DNA of 64,000 bases from Ligula intestinalis (taxonomy: Eukaryota; Platyhelminthes; Cestoda; Diphyllobothriidea; Diphyllobothriidae), in the NCBI GenBank assembly GCA_036362985.1, contig JAYGXS010000006.1, forward strand, positions 8,471,014 through 8,535,013, given 5' to 3'. The notes under the pieces are model-generated. The model searched no databases, was not told the origin of the DNA, and saw nothing but the letters and a program-made list of their open reading frames with translations. Each line of letters begins with the position of its first letter. The stretch's first letter is position 1. Position numbers and translations under genes: made by a program. Positions 24,085 to 36,771 of the stretch are shown here, piece by piece.

Positions 24085-25245
24085 AGAGGGATAGTGAGTC
24101 AGAGAGAGAAATTGAGAGCGAAATATTTTATTTAGAATTGGATATCCTAAACTTTCAGCAAAAGCGGCTCCATTCATGGAGATCAAAGATGAAGATAAAT
24201 AAGGGGTCATGGTAGAAGGTCAACGGTAACAGTTCATATAATACTCAAAATTAAAGTATTACACAATATTCACATTGATTGTGGAGACAGGTCAGGCTTA
24301 AACTTCTTTATTTCCACTTTGTCACAGGAAGCGTGCTAGGAATTGGAGTGCTGAGTGTTGATATGACAATATACGGTAAGACACATGACGGAAGCTTCGG
24401 CGCTTTTTACAGAAAGACTTTGCAGTCATTAATTCAGAGAAAAGGAGGTGAGCTACCTTACTAAAAATGTGATCAGCAAATAGATTGACTGTTTAAAAGT
24501 CGTGTTGTATTATAAGGTAAGCTTAACAAATCATATTAAACAAATTAAAGCTAGGAACATAACTGGAGGGCAGGAAAGAATGAGGAAATGAATGTGGGCA
24601 TCTATTATTCGCAAGAATATGGCTTTTCGTATGCGATATGATTGCAAGCGGCGAATTTAATACAACTTTTGAGGAAAAAGAAAGGTCGCAAGTTGGATCA
24701 AGTTGTTTATTTTTCTTAGCTTTTCGGCTCTGGCGGGAGTCTGAGCAGAGCGGAAATGAGCACGCACGAGAAATTAAAAGCTGACTAACAAAAAGTTCGC
24801 TCAGCCTGAAAATCTCACGCTTTATAAGGACGTTGACGTCCTTTAGTCTATACAGTATGACCAGTTTTTAGAACAATCTCTTTGCCGTCTCAGATTTTTC
24901 AGATGGAAAAAAATAAATTCTGTCATGTCCAACTACAACAGAGACAAGAAGATAACAGATAGTAGAATTTAATATAAAAAGTTTTATGTGGTATGAAAAG
25001 GTAGAAAGCTTGTCATTTATGACGGGCTGGAGCAAACAAATTTTATGTGGGGACGTGTCGCGAACCCCAGATTTCCTCTAACGTTTTACTCAAATCCCCT
25101 TTTTAGAGCTAGAATTGGTGGTATGCAGGCCCAATAACAGAGAATAATCTGCCATTGAAGACCGAGCTCTATGTATGACCGCAAAAAAGGTTGGGATGCG
25201 TGGATGATATGTAAGCAAGAGGGACGTCAGTGTGAGTGTTGAAGG
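24085..25245. other. Non-coding, nothing recognised
   Basis: A 61-codon frame at 24279-24464 has no known motif. No copy of this stretch was seen elsewhere. Confidence 0.4.
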
Positions 25246-25253
25246 AAACTTAG

Positions 25254-25745
25254 TCATTTGAATCTAACAATGTAAGCGGCGAAGATTATAACATGCTCGC
25301 AAGAGTGTGCTGCAAGTTTTAGGGAAACAACATGAAACAAAACTGATTTTAGCACCTTGACATTTAGAGATTTGATGTTAATGCTGACATAAATAATACC
25401 TCTAGAATAAGGAAAAGATCGAGGCTTGCATCCTACAGCAATAATGTCAAATAAGTCGTCTGAATAATAAAATATGTACTTACGGCTTGTGCGCCAATGT
25501 TGACTTACAAATACAGCCACTATACAAACACTGCTTCTGAATAAGGATTTTCTGTCAGATCGAAAACGAGAAAACTGTTGTGGAATGATGAGTTCAGATT
25601 CAATAACAACTATCAGCCAAGTCTCTTGCAAACAGATAACTGCAGAATTACTGTGTTCATTTTTTTGAATAAAAAGTGCCGATAACTCAACATTCTTTTT
25701 AAACAGGGATCTGCAATTTGTCGAGATAAATCCTGGAAATGTCAT
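25254..25745 (-). pseudogene. LINE (CR1-type) APE endonuclease domain, open 163-codon fragment
   Basis: A single open minus-strand frame starts MTFPGFISTNCRSLFKKNVE, followed by AVICLQETWL. These are the Asn (N.RSL..K..EL) and Glu (QETW) blocks of APE-type LINE endonucleases. Next come FSRFRSDRKSLFR, VAVFVSQHW, DIIAVGCKPRSF and CEHVIIFAAYIV (a degenerate II.GDFN block). These align block by block with the LINE at 17.1-17.5 kb, so both belong to the same CR1-like family. The usual GGVAV is altered and the GDFN Asp/Asn are missing, so the enzyme would be dead although the frame is open. RT is absent downstream. Confidence 0.75.
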
Positions 25746-25749
25746 TAAA

Positions 25750-28700
25750 TTAAGAGGCTTACGTTTATTTCCCTGCTATCAACCTGATCGGTGCATTCGT
25801 TTTCTCGCGGTCCTCCTATGGAGAAGTGCCAATATTGGTGAATTTAAAATAGGGCAGATTGGACGCATCTGACAAACACTGCCATTATGGAATTTTTTAG
25901 GTTAAATAAGTTGTTTTTGTGCATGCAAAAAGGTGCTTGTGTGCTAAAGAGATGGCCTTATGATCATAAATAAAAAAGCAAAGCAGTGAAATATAGAGTG
26001 TGGTAATCAATTACATATCTTTACGTGAATGGAGAGCTAAACATGAGTTGCTCAAATTTGAAAGCTGCAAAATAACTTCATGCGCACAACTGGAGACACG
26101 ACCATTTTTTCAATAAGATCAAATGAGAGTGGGATACATATTAAATAGAGTTCAACTGTGCCGTAAATAATTGCAAAATGCCTGATATAACGTAGGATTT
26201 AATGAATTTGGAATGTGCGCTTCCAGTAAAGAGAGCTATAGTAAATGACTTAATAGCAATTTCATGCAAAAACGAAATGAAAACCTACCGTCAGCGTGCC
26301 AAACTCCGACCACTGATTGCACTACCTTTCATCTAAATGAAGAAATATTTATTCGTAAAGCATGCCACTCATATAAACCAAATCCCTAATTTATATTTAA
26401 TTTTGCTTTGTTTAGCCGGCTGTTCTGCTTTTTTGTGGTCCTTGACTCGTACCGGAGTTTTTTACGTTAAATTAGCTTAATATTGATGTATTACCACCTG
26501 AATGCCCAATTTTCATTAAGTAAAAAATATAGTTTATGGGCGCATTAAGAATCCCCTCGCTGCAATAAAACACCAAATCATCTAAAAGATGATAATTTTG
26601 TATATTTTTTCACTGATTTGTTGTACAGCCTTTATCTATTTACTGCACAATCTAATCCATATGTTTGTGAATCATTTTTCTTTTATATCAATTATCAAAT
26701 CAATACTCAGTTGCATGAAGGAATCGCAACAAAATATCTTACTAGCTTATCTACAGAAGAAAAGTGTTTAAGCGTTATAAAAACGAATTTAATGAACATC
26801 GATTTCATTACTCTTTGAACAGACATTTTACGAAGTATAACTTTCTGTTCTTCCATTTAGTACCCTCCTGTTCCTCCAGTTATGTATCTAGCCGAGTACA
26901 TGTTCGTTAACTATGATACTTAAATGCTTCATGTACAGGACCTTAATCATTCAAGCTGCTGATGGGCTTCCAAGTAAACATTTATATAAGTTGCCTGAAT
27001 ATTTACTTTTAAGTTAAAAGCCCTGTTAATCGGAAACTTACGTGCTTCACCGGAACTCCGTCTAGTCCACTGCAATTACGTCCAAGCGCATGGAAAAAAT
27101 CCACCGAAAAATTCAGATCACAAAAATCATAACATGATGATATTTACAATGCAATGCATAGCACGTTTGTTTCTGGACGCATGAAAATCACAAATATGCA
27201 AATTGATTTAGTTTCGTTGAAATGGTAATAATGTTCAGCTTTGTAATCTCTGAATAAATTAATTTCTGATCGCGGTATATATATATCATTGTATTGAAGG
27301 TCTTTAGACGTTAAAACCCGTCACCCCTGTGAAATGTACACAAGCTGCCTTCAGACAATTCTCAGTAGTTTATATTGACCGTGTTAATTACCATACAAGC
27401 AGCCTTGTTACTTGCTACTTAGGGCTGTCTTACGGCAGCATGTGTATATTGCACAAATGCTGACGAATATCAACACAAATATACATTTGCAATTTTGGAC
27501 TTCGTCTATTGACCTTAAAAAACACTGATATTGGGCCTTTAAGCAAGTACCTTGGCTGTTAGTATGGTAAGTTACAAGGTAATAATGTATCTGGCAGCAC
27601 AGCAATAACAAGCTATTTATCTAGACAAAGTCTGTGGAAATTCCAGTTTTAAGATTAATTGGCAAATATAAGTTTTTTTTGCAAATTCTCGTTAGGTCAT
27701 TATATTTATATGATTATTACGTAAAACAGGTATATGTGTTGGTGAAGAAATAGAACGTTTGTAAGGGAAAAAGAGAGGGGGTGATTTGGATCAAAATCTG
27801 ATCAGCGTAAGGTAATATTGGAAGACAGCCTAGGTGATAAGCTGTTGGCTGTTCGATTAACAGTGCCTCATTTTACATGGACAAAAGCCGCTAATCTAAC
27901 AGGCACCAGCTGTTCAATGCGGCCGACTAACATTCTCTTCTAATGGTGATCAGTTTTTGACACTCACCCCCCTCTGTTCTTCATGCATGTCATTTGTACT
28001 TTTTTGTCTACCTACTCTCATAATTTATTTTCTTAATTATTATACAAATATAAAGGTCTGATGGTTTTTATCAAAAAAAAGATTGTTTGTCAATTAATTT
28101 TGCGAATTTGTGAATGAAAATTTTTGCAAATGTTCCTTTTGTCAGTTTTTTCTGAACATTTTTTCACCAATCTAAACAAACACTGATATTATCTGATACA
28201 CCTTTACGTTCTTAAAATGCGCGAGGCGAAAAGATTGGATTATTATTCCGTAATATTTGTATCGTCGGTTGGCATGACCACTTGCCAAAGTCCTACCATA
28301 AGAGTACAATTTAATGTATAAAAGCAGTTGTGCCACATTTAAAAATGCATAAGGGTGATGAGCAACATCTGAATGCTCTTCACCCGCGAATCCCTAGTTA
28401 TTTCCTTCTTCCGTTTTTGAACCTAAATAATTGCTGAATCTGTGGTAAAAATATTATTCAGCAAGTCATTAATCCTCAATACGAAGAAGGCGAATATTAG
28501 CAAGACTCCTTAAAACTGTGCTTAATCGTACACAATTACTAGGAATTAACTTGAATCATCCTTTAATACATAAACAAGCGGGACATAAGACATTTTTTTA
28601 GATTAATGTAAATCCTCCTATCCCGTTACGACTAATATACACCCCTTTTACTCATATTCTGAAAGGTTGTGCATCATATTCCCGAATCCATCCTAACTGT

Positions 28701-28980
28701 CTGTGGGGCAGGCCAAACCTGTGAATTATCAGCCAGTATGCTGGAGGCTGTTTCAAATAGAAAGCAGTAACTTGTAAGCGCCTGTTGTATGAACTGCCTA
28801 GTGTCCTACCGCAAAGCTTTTTTGTACAAATATTGCCTATCGATTTTATACTGCATGCCCTTACTGTCGCCTAGAAAAACTGGAGTTGGAAAAACGATTA
28901 CTTAATGAGTATTCTTTTTTCACGTGGTTTTGATGTGTCTTTACTTGCAACATATGCTCAAAATTATGTTTTCTGGTAAC
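25750..28980. other. AT-rich stretch, nothing recognised
   Basis: Only short frames without motifs (for example 26589-26771 and 27408-27611). No repeat shared with the rest of the window was detected by eye. A homopolymeric A8 lies near 28073. Confidence 0.4.
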
Positions 28981-28985
28981 AAAAT

Positions 28986-30890
28986 CGACAGCCGGTATCC
29001 TGACGTGCCCAAAACACATATATCTTTAATGACAAAATTATTGTTAAAAAAACAACATGCGCAATCCTTCCAATATGTGAGCATATTTTAGTATATCCAG
29101 CAGCATTTCATGAAATTTATTACTAACTGTAGGCGAAACTTCGAGTTAGGTTCACTCTCCGACATCAAACATACTTAAGAAGCCCGACAGACTATTAGTC
29201 TCTCTTCAGTCTCATAGATGAAATGCGCTTCAGTTGCACTCATGCAAACGGGACAAAATATAAAAATTTTTGCCGCCCTATTTTTATTTAACATTACACA
29301 TGCATACGTTATAGTTTCGTCTCTCCCCGGACAAAAAACAGTTTAGTTCACATAATGAACAAACCGAGGATTGTCCGTTACACAACTTCAAACGCTTAAT
29401 CAAGGCTTCTTATTTGCTGTCCATTTTCAAATGCTTTGTGATTCAGTATGGGAAGTCATGGACCAGAATTGATTTCTGTTACTTCGGCATCCAATTGTGC
29501 TTTGCTCTTCACCAACCTTTGTCAATATGACACCACTATCTGTGTGAAGACGTGGATAGGATGGCAGCTAGCAAACAATCTGCGATAATCGCAACACCTA
29601 AATTACCCATCCTACTCTCTCAGCCCTGTTGATATTACGATTACTACTAGAGAATACATGGGCACCACATAGGCTAAATCTCACCTGTTGTCGTCCGCTG
29701 CAGGCCCTGCGTAACATGACTTTGCTATCTTATTGGATAGGGGCACGCTCGATTAACGAAACTGGCCTGCAAATTCGTCGATTTTTATCACGTGTGATGA
29801 TCACCTTGAGGGTAGTGATAACGACTCAACCGATTATTATATAAATATTGACACTTTCTCACGAGAAAAGCACACAAGTTGTCGACGAACTCAGTGATTC
29901 TATTCCAAGCGGCATAATTTCTTCAGTCCTACGTCATGTGTGTGTATACGGAAATGTAGTCGACCAAATAAGGAAGCATTATCTGCTTCATCTTGTATTC
30001 ATTTGCGTAGCCCAGTTCAGAAATAAATTGTTTTGTCGTATAATTGGGAAGCCAGGCATCCCATCAAATGTTATTTGATGGAAGTTGTTCTTGGAGAAAG
30101 ATAATGCAATAAACACTTGACTAGGATTTTACCAATTGCCTCATTTTTCTGGATGTTTGCGTGCAGCAAAAAAATGACACGCAAAACAGCCAGCAACCTC
30201 ATGTCTTGCAGAATAATAACTGTGAAGAGGCCGCTGTGGCAGGAAAAGATGCACTGCTCTGACAAAATACATGGTGTGTCCTTCCTTATATCAAGGATAT
30301 CTGAAATTGCCCAAAGGCAAAGGCGGAAATACCAAATAAAAGTGATGCATAAACTGATCGTTACTTTACGCACACAGTTTTTACATCGTAAGAATAGTGT
30401 TATCTATTTTGCTCCTTAAGAACTCACATGAAGGATCTAATGCAAAGCCCGTAATAGGCTCTTTTGCGGCCAAACTTGAAGGACCATCTCCATACACACA
30501 TCCGCGTGCAACAACTGGATGTAAAGAGACCTAACCAGTTTTCCGAGTTGCCCATGCATAGCCTTGACGCAGGAAATAACTGCGCATATAAACTTACACG
30601 CATACTCAGATTATGCTCTTCAACAGGCCAATAATTTATTAAGGCCATTATTTTCGATTATGTATGCATAAAACGAGAGACTCATGTAACATTACAGCTA
30701 CAAACCTTGCGTAAAACTCTACATTCGTCTTATTTATATTATTTTGCGTATGGCTACTACGCACGACGTGCTCAAAACACAATGGACCAGAGTTTATAAA
30801 TTGCGTGAACTTCACAGCTTCCATTTGTGATGCGCACATGAAGGCCCTTAAAACAGGGCGCTTCAACTCCAATCTCTATTTGTTATCGCA
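28986..30890 (+). pseudogene. Penelope-like element, left member of a tail-to-tail pair
   Basis: 28986-30616 is nearly identical, as reverse complement, to 36772-38384. Decoding: FRNKLFCRIIGKPGIPSN near 30015 corresponds to the f.nklf.Qi.G.pMGSP RT block (the MGSP core is decayed). FLDVCVQQKND follows at about 30148, then LPYIKDISEIAQRQRRKYQ at 30275-30340 with VMHKLIVTLRTQFL, then FCGQTxRTISIHTSAC near 30480 as a degenerate GIY-YIG core. Matching blocks occur at 6600-6960. Upstream (29528-29790) is a non-coding segment also found at 61850-62190. Stops and frameshifts throughout; inactive. The right part 30620-30890 continues PLE homology with 6970-7020 but has no partner in the other arm, because that arm ends at an assembly gap. 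Confidence 0.7.
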
Positions 30891-31279
30891 TTATGCACGT
30901 GAATTTAACGATGCACGGTGTATCACATCGCCCGTTTGCTGAATTGCTGACCTTAGGCATGACAACGATTATTATCACAGAGAAAAACGCTGTCAGTCTA
31001 ACTCTTTGTTATATTTAGCGTGCAAAAGACAATTTTTAGCTAGAAACAGCGGATGATGATGGCTCGCAATTTGCAACAAAACCTACTGCACACGATCAGG
31101 TTGACAAATAGGCGGACAACCCTTTCGAATAACAGCATGCGTCCTTCATGCTCTAGATAGCATAAATAACAGAGCTGATCTGTCTACATTTACTCCAGCC
31201 ATCTCAAATACACACCTTTATCGCGTGCAGAGCATTTGGCCGTCAATTAAAACAACCTATTGGTGCTTTTTGATGGGCT

Positions 31280-31620
31280 TAGGCTAGATGGGTGTTACTA
31301 TGGTGGTGATCGCACTGGTTTGCCTGATGGATATAGACATCACACTGAGGATGCAAAAGAAAACTTATCCACCCAACCATTCCCGTGGTACTGATGGGTT
31401 TTCGTGCAGGGCCTCCTTTATAAGAATTTTTCCTTCGGAGCTCACCCATAAATCTCGACCATATCAACTTAACAGGACTAGCAGAAGGAGTATATTGTTG
31501 CCAAAAAAGAAGATTACCTACAGGAGAGGCGACGACAGACTCAGTTAAAGGTAGGCCAGAGGAGCCGCTAAATAAAATAAAGATTGATAATGTGGGTAAT
31601 TTATACAGCCCAAAGCAGTT
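31280..31620 (+). repeat. PLE-associated 3' module G, copy 1
   Basis: Matches 39340-39640 on the opposite strand. The shared core AAATCTCGACCATATCAACT (AAATCTCGGCCATATCAACT in the partner) encodes KSRPYQLN in both. Both copies also share an AGGCCAGAGGAGCCG block. In both places the module lies 0.9-1.3 kb downstream of a PLE on the same strand as that PLE, so it is probably the element's 3' part. An 86-codon frame (31288-31548) spans this copy; no family is recognised. Confidence 0.5.
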
Positions 31621-31799
31621 GAAATTGTCCTTAACAAAAACAAATTAACTGAGCCGCTAATTACCGGTCCACCGGTCATTTTAAGTTTTCTGCACTTCAC
31701 GAATTTGTACAAGTACCTCAATCCTACGAAGTAGAGGTAGTGAGATATTGACAAACTGGTAGTTGTCTTAATATCGATTTGATAATCTTACGATGGATA

Positions 31800-34700
31800 A
31801 TTTAAGTAAGTTATTGTAATAGCATGCTAGCATACAGTCAGTTTAAATACAGTCCGGCAAAATATTTTGCATAAATTACCAAAAGCGGATCACAACTTTC
31901 GAACATATCTCATAATAATTCCGCATAATTGTCATTGATGTCGGTGTTTTCATGTGATCATTCGTGAAGTCCGCTTTTATTCAACGTTTCTACAAAAGAT
32001 ATTTTTATAAAGTATGCATAAAGAGCATTTACCCAAAGATATTGTTTTTGCGTAAAATGTGTGATGAAAATGGCCATGTGGCTCGTATTGAGGAATACCG
32101 CAAAACAGCAAAGCATATAATCGAGAATAAAAAGTGTTTGAAAGAAAATGTCAACAACATTATTCCTAAGATTAACAAAAAGGTTCCTCGTTTAAAGTGG
32201 ATACATGTTTTATTCAGCTGAGGGGTTTACGTGCATGTTAACTTTTTCTAAGTAAATGTCATAACTAAATGTGAGAGTTTTCATTTTTGTTTATTTTACC
32301 TAAAGATTAACGATTTGAACTGACAGAAGATAAAAAAACATACGTTCCTCTTTATAATGTATTATATTCCACAAAAGTGGATTAATATAACGATCTGCTA
32401 TAAGATTGCGAATGCAAAACTATCACCGGGCGTTAAAATGGCCATTTGTTTCAATAATTTTTATGCTTTTGTCTGCTCCGGTTCCAGATCACGCATATAC
32501 GGTAAATCAATTTTAAAACCAAAGTTCTGAACGTCTTAAATCGATATGGCCTTATTAACATAACCATCGTTGTAACAAATGCATAAACTTCGTTTATGCG
32601 TGAGAAGAGTAGTTTGGTTAAAATATTTTTGACAAAATACTTTTGTTACTGTATGTTGTGCAAACAAATATCTGGTAGGCCTAACCAAATATTAAAGGCG
32701 TAAATCATTGTTTGTTTCTGCAAATAAAGTTGCTCCCGTAAAATTGGCCTCATTTGCATTGAAACAACTCCGAAATAAAATCTCACGTCAAGGAGGGACA
32801 ATTTTTTACCTTTTTTTACTTTTCCTGAAATTCTTTCACATCATTTTTCATATTATTGCAATAGTTAATCATCTCATACCTCAGAGCACATAAACTTTAT
32901 AATATTGCTCAGGATTTTGCCAAAATAAGTGCATACATATCCCCACTATTTTAACTAAGGTGGCAATGTTCCAAGCTTGAGCTACTCTTATAATTAAATC
33001 CAAATTAAGTGATTATATTCCAAGTTCCAAGTTTTTTGCAGCGCGTACAATGCTGCAGATTAGGTATGTCAGTGGTGGTTTTTTTGGAAACTGCAATTTG
33101 CCATGTTAAAGCTTCTTATTGAGGCACGTGACTGAAATTGTGAGTGGGTTTCAATGTTGACTTAAACTTTCGGCACCTCGCAGTCACTTCCGTCCACTAA
33201 GCTTGCGCTTTGACGTTAGCCTAGATGATGTTGCAGTTATCTCAAGCGGACTTTAGGCAGATGTGTATGCGCGTCCGCTTTTAAACTTGGGACAAAATAC
33301 GCTAAATATTCGCGATTGTAGCAAACTTTGTCCGAGCATTATCGAGAAAGAGGTTATTTTGCGATTTGGCATTGCTAATGTCTCCTTACCTGTGCCATTC
33401 AAATCGTTCTACAGTTAAGTTTGGCCTTCGAACGGACGCCATCAGATAGAGATGTTTCCATTAACGGGAATTGTGTTCTAAAGTGCACTCACCCATGATG
33501 CTTAGAAAGCAGGCAGCCGGCGTTTATCAGATGGCTGAAGAACCTATGCTGCGGCCACCAATTATTTTTTGGATATTTACCAAACTTATGCTTATGTACC
33601 CGAAGTTTTTCAGTAATAATATTTCCTGCTTTTAAACACTCTCTTAGCACTTCTTGTCTTGCATTCAGACTGTGCATCAGATATATGCAAAACATGATAT
33701 TTATTGCAAACATACAACATTGAGTTTGTTCATTTTTTTATACAGATGGAGGTCTGCTTACTTCCAAAATCCTACTTATGCGTACAAAGTACTTTTCGGA
33801 AAGCGAAAAGAGCGGAGACTTAATTATTATAAACGATGCTTGACTTTTAATTTTAAAGGTTTCGCAATATTTTTGAGTGTTAGTGTTACAAAGTTACCCT
33901 ACTCTGCCAAGGAAGGCAATTCTCTCATCCAAAACCCCTTGGTTAAACACAACGGCAGAGTGATAACAGAAAGCAGAAATTGTAAGTGTGTAGCAAAGTG
34001 GAGAGCCAAGGAAGAAAAAAAATATGCAAGAGATGGAAAAAAAACGCTAGATGGAAGACACTAACGGCATTGTGATGATATTGATTGCTTCGGTAGTGTG
34101 TATAATTCCGCCTAATTTGAAGACGCATTGCCGACATAATTAACATTCCTTGTGGTTATAAATTGTCACGTAATCTAACAAGAGCATGAATAGTTTTTCC
34201 AATGAGTTTCACGTGATTTACCTTTTCTTGGTCTAAATGCTCATAACAATAATATAATTTAGTGCATCGAAGATCGTAGTGCTTAATGGAAGAATGTCAT
34301 GTTTATTCTGCCTTTAAATTGCGCATTCGTCCTACATGCACAATCCAAATCTATATGATTGTCTGCTTGAACGAAAAGACAAAATTATTTTATTTTTTTA
34401 TTTGGACACTCAATAATATTTGCTTGGGATTTTATGTTCCATAATAAGCTCATGAAACGTATGCATATATTGTTGAACATAAATCACAAATTTATGCTCA
34501 ATATTTGCACTTGTACGTTAGCTCTTTCGTAAAAGAAATGACAAACCTGCATAACGGCAAATAAACCCAGCGTAATAAGTATTTGTACAACGCTGAATAT
34601 CTCGATTTCGTCAAAAAGCTTATACTTTCATTTGTAACGAAAAATACTTAGTTTAAAGCAGATTTAACTAGTCAAATAACTCTTCTGAGGCCACTGCATC

Positions 34701-35040
34701 AGGTTTGCGCTTACTAAAGTAGCCACAAAATACCAACGGAAACTAGCGGGTGTGTCAACTTAGTCTATGAGATTTTCTAACTCAAAAACTGACAAAATCC
34801 GAAAGAGTAAGCCTTATCAAAGTACGATATATATTTTTGTATAACTGCACCATACATTTTATCAGCTGTACATTCAGTGAGGAATCTATAGCCATAAATG
34901 TTGCATACTTATGCAACATGCTCGCCATTTTGTGAAAATTGAATTTTTCAATGTTTTAATTTATGCATTTTAGTCTTATTTTTAAATAATCAGAAAAGAG
35001 AGACATTTTTTAAGAATCAGTATAATAAGTGCGCAACTTC
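31800..35040. other. AT-rich, no recognisable gene
   Basis: Two longer frames occur. One at 31964-32221 (plus, 85 codons, Lys-rich, with VARIEEYRKTAKHI) and one at 33654-34064 (plus, 136 codons, basic). Neither shows a known motif, a second copy in the window or a splice context I can defend. They could be chance frames in AT-rich DNA. Confidence 0.35.
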
Positions 35041-35099
35041 CGTTGTTATATCAGTCTCCGTATTTAGCACTGTTCTCATCTCGTGGACTGGAGCATTGA

Positions 35100-35545
35100 C
35101 TTAATTTTCTATTCATGTTTACATGTACAACGCAGCATTTGACATCAGTTTGTTGGAAGCTTGTTAACTTTCGTCTTGTAATTTTGCAGGACAAATGAAT
35201 CGCCATGCAGACCTCTTTCGACTCATTAAGCAACAGATTGGGTACATTTAGGGAAGTGAGATATACAGTAGGCCACATATCTGATGATAGGTCGAGGATT
35301 GCGAGATTAAACACAAATCTGAGGTCGTTTATTAAGTTCATTGGGTTTGCTTGAGTAGCAGAATGCTGTTTACTAGGATTGAATTCCATTCAGATGAGGG
35401 AAATTGGAGAATATACAATCAAAGACAGGCGCAATCCAACCTTTGTTGATTTCCAAGGAATTTAAAATGTTATTAAGCACTGCGGAGAAAAGATTACTAT
35501 TTATACGTGCTGAAGTATAAAAATACATGCACAAAGAGCAGAACC
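35100..35545 (-). pseudogene. LINE endonuclease C-terminal fragment (probable CR1-type)
   Basis: Minus-strand translation gives NNILNSLEINKGWIAPVFDC followed by SNFPHLNG, resembling the ..L......ilvGDFNfPhlNW block of CR1-type endonucleases. After a frame change comes NLINDLRFVFNLAILDLSSD with TVYLTSLNVPNLLLNES, resembling the LI.dL...f.L.Q.......tr.....LDLvl block. A 112-codon frame (35051-35389) covers the second part. The GDFN core is decayed. Identification rests on block order rather than exact motifs. Confidence 0.4.
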
Positions 35546-36661
35546 TGTTAAATTATATTTTTCTACAACAAAGACAATTTTTTGCGTCCATAAAATTGTG
35601 GTTAATGTTTTTACGAGATACAACACTAGGGCCGAAAAAAAGGTTGATACATTTTGTTAAAAAATGTTTGCTCTATGAATATGTTTTGTTTTGGGCCCTA
35701 AAGCTAAGTAAAAAAATGGACACGAGGGGAAAAAGTCTTCTGCAGCGCCAACAAAGTAGGCATATTTGACTTTTCATGATCTCTCTCGAAATATAATATG
35801 TTTTTCATTAACTTCCTTAAATATCTTCATCGCAATTTTCTCAACATATAGACGAAAATCAATCGATATCAACACTTAAAACAAAAAAGTGAAAAATTAT
35901 CATGCTTTAGAATATTGGAGGATATTTGGGTCACACTGTCGTGCATTTAAACTTTAAAAGATGCCCTGATTTTAAAAAGACGTCTTGAAATCTGCTCTTG
36001 ATTACATAGAAATTTACGTTGTTTCCTTCCCAGCAGAGTGTTTTCTCTCTAAGTTTTAGGGAAGTCAAAAACCGGTCAAAAAAATCCCATTTGGATTTTA
36101 AATTTATCTCTAAAGGGGTATCGTACGCAGATACTCAACTTCAAATATCTAAGCAAAGCGTTTTTGAGGTATTTACCTGTTATATAAGGTCAAATAATTA
36201 ATCAGACGTATTCTTTCTCGGCTTTTGTTGTGAAAATTCATATTTGTCGGCAATTCTTAAGTCATGACCAACAAATTTTTGAGATCTCATTATTTAGGTA
36301 AATGCTTTTTAATTTGTTATCTATTCATCTGTTTTCGGTTAACAGGTTGAACGACATTGATATTTATGACCAAACATAGCAAAAATGTAAAATGTGTCAG
36401 GATTTGACTAGAATTTAAAAAACAGTTTGCTACTTGCCATACTAAAACTCTCAAAATAATTTTAAAAAAATCTTTAAACAGAAGTTTATTTCAACATACA
36501 CAAGATGGTATGAATTTGATTACAAGAACAACCAAAATCTAACCACATAATTAACAGCCAGCCTATCCAAGTGATGCAGTCAATGTTTTTTTTTATTCTG
36601 CTAAACAGATGGTATGTTATTTTCATAGAAAATGCTTTGCAATTGTCAAAAGAAATCAATA

Positions 36662-36771
36662 NNNNNNNNNNNNNNNNNNNNNNNNNNNNNNNNNNNNNNN
36701 NNNNNNNNNNNNNNNNNNNNNNNNNNNNNNNNNNNNNNNNNNNNNNNNNNNNNNNNNNNNNCATAATCTGA
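36662..36771. other. Assembly gap (110 N)
   Basis: Run of N directly adjoining the inner end of the right PLE arm. Any frames drawn through it are artefacts. Confidence 0.99.

Noticed and set aside
33654..34064. 136-codon frame as a real gene
   Set aside because: No motif, no homologous copy, strongly basic composition typical of A-rich chance frames, and no promoter or splice context that could be defended.
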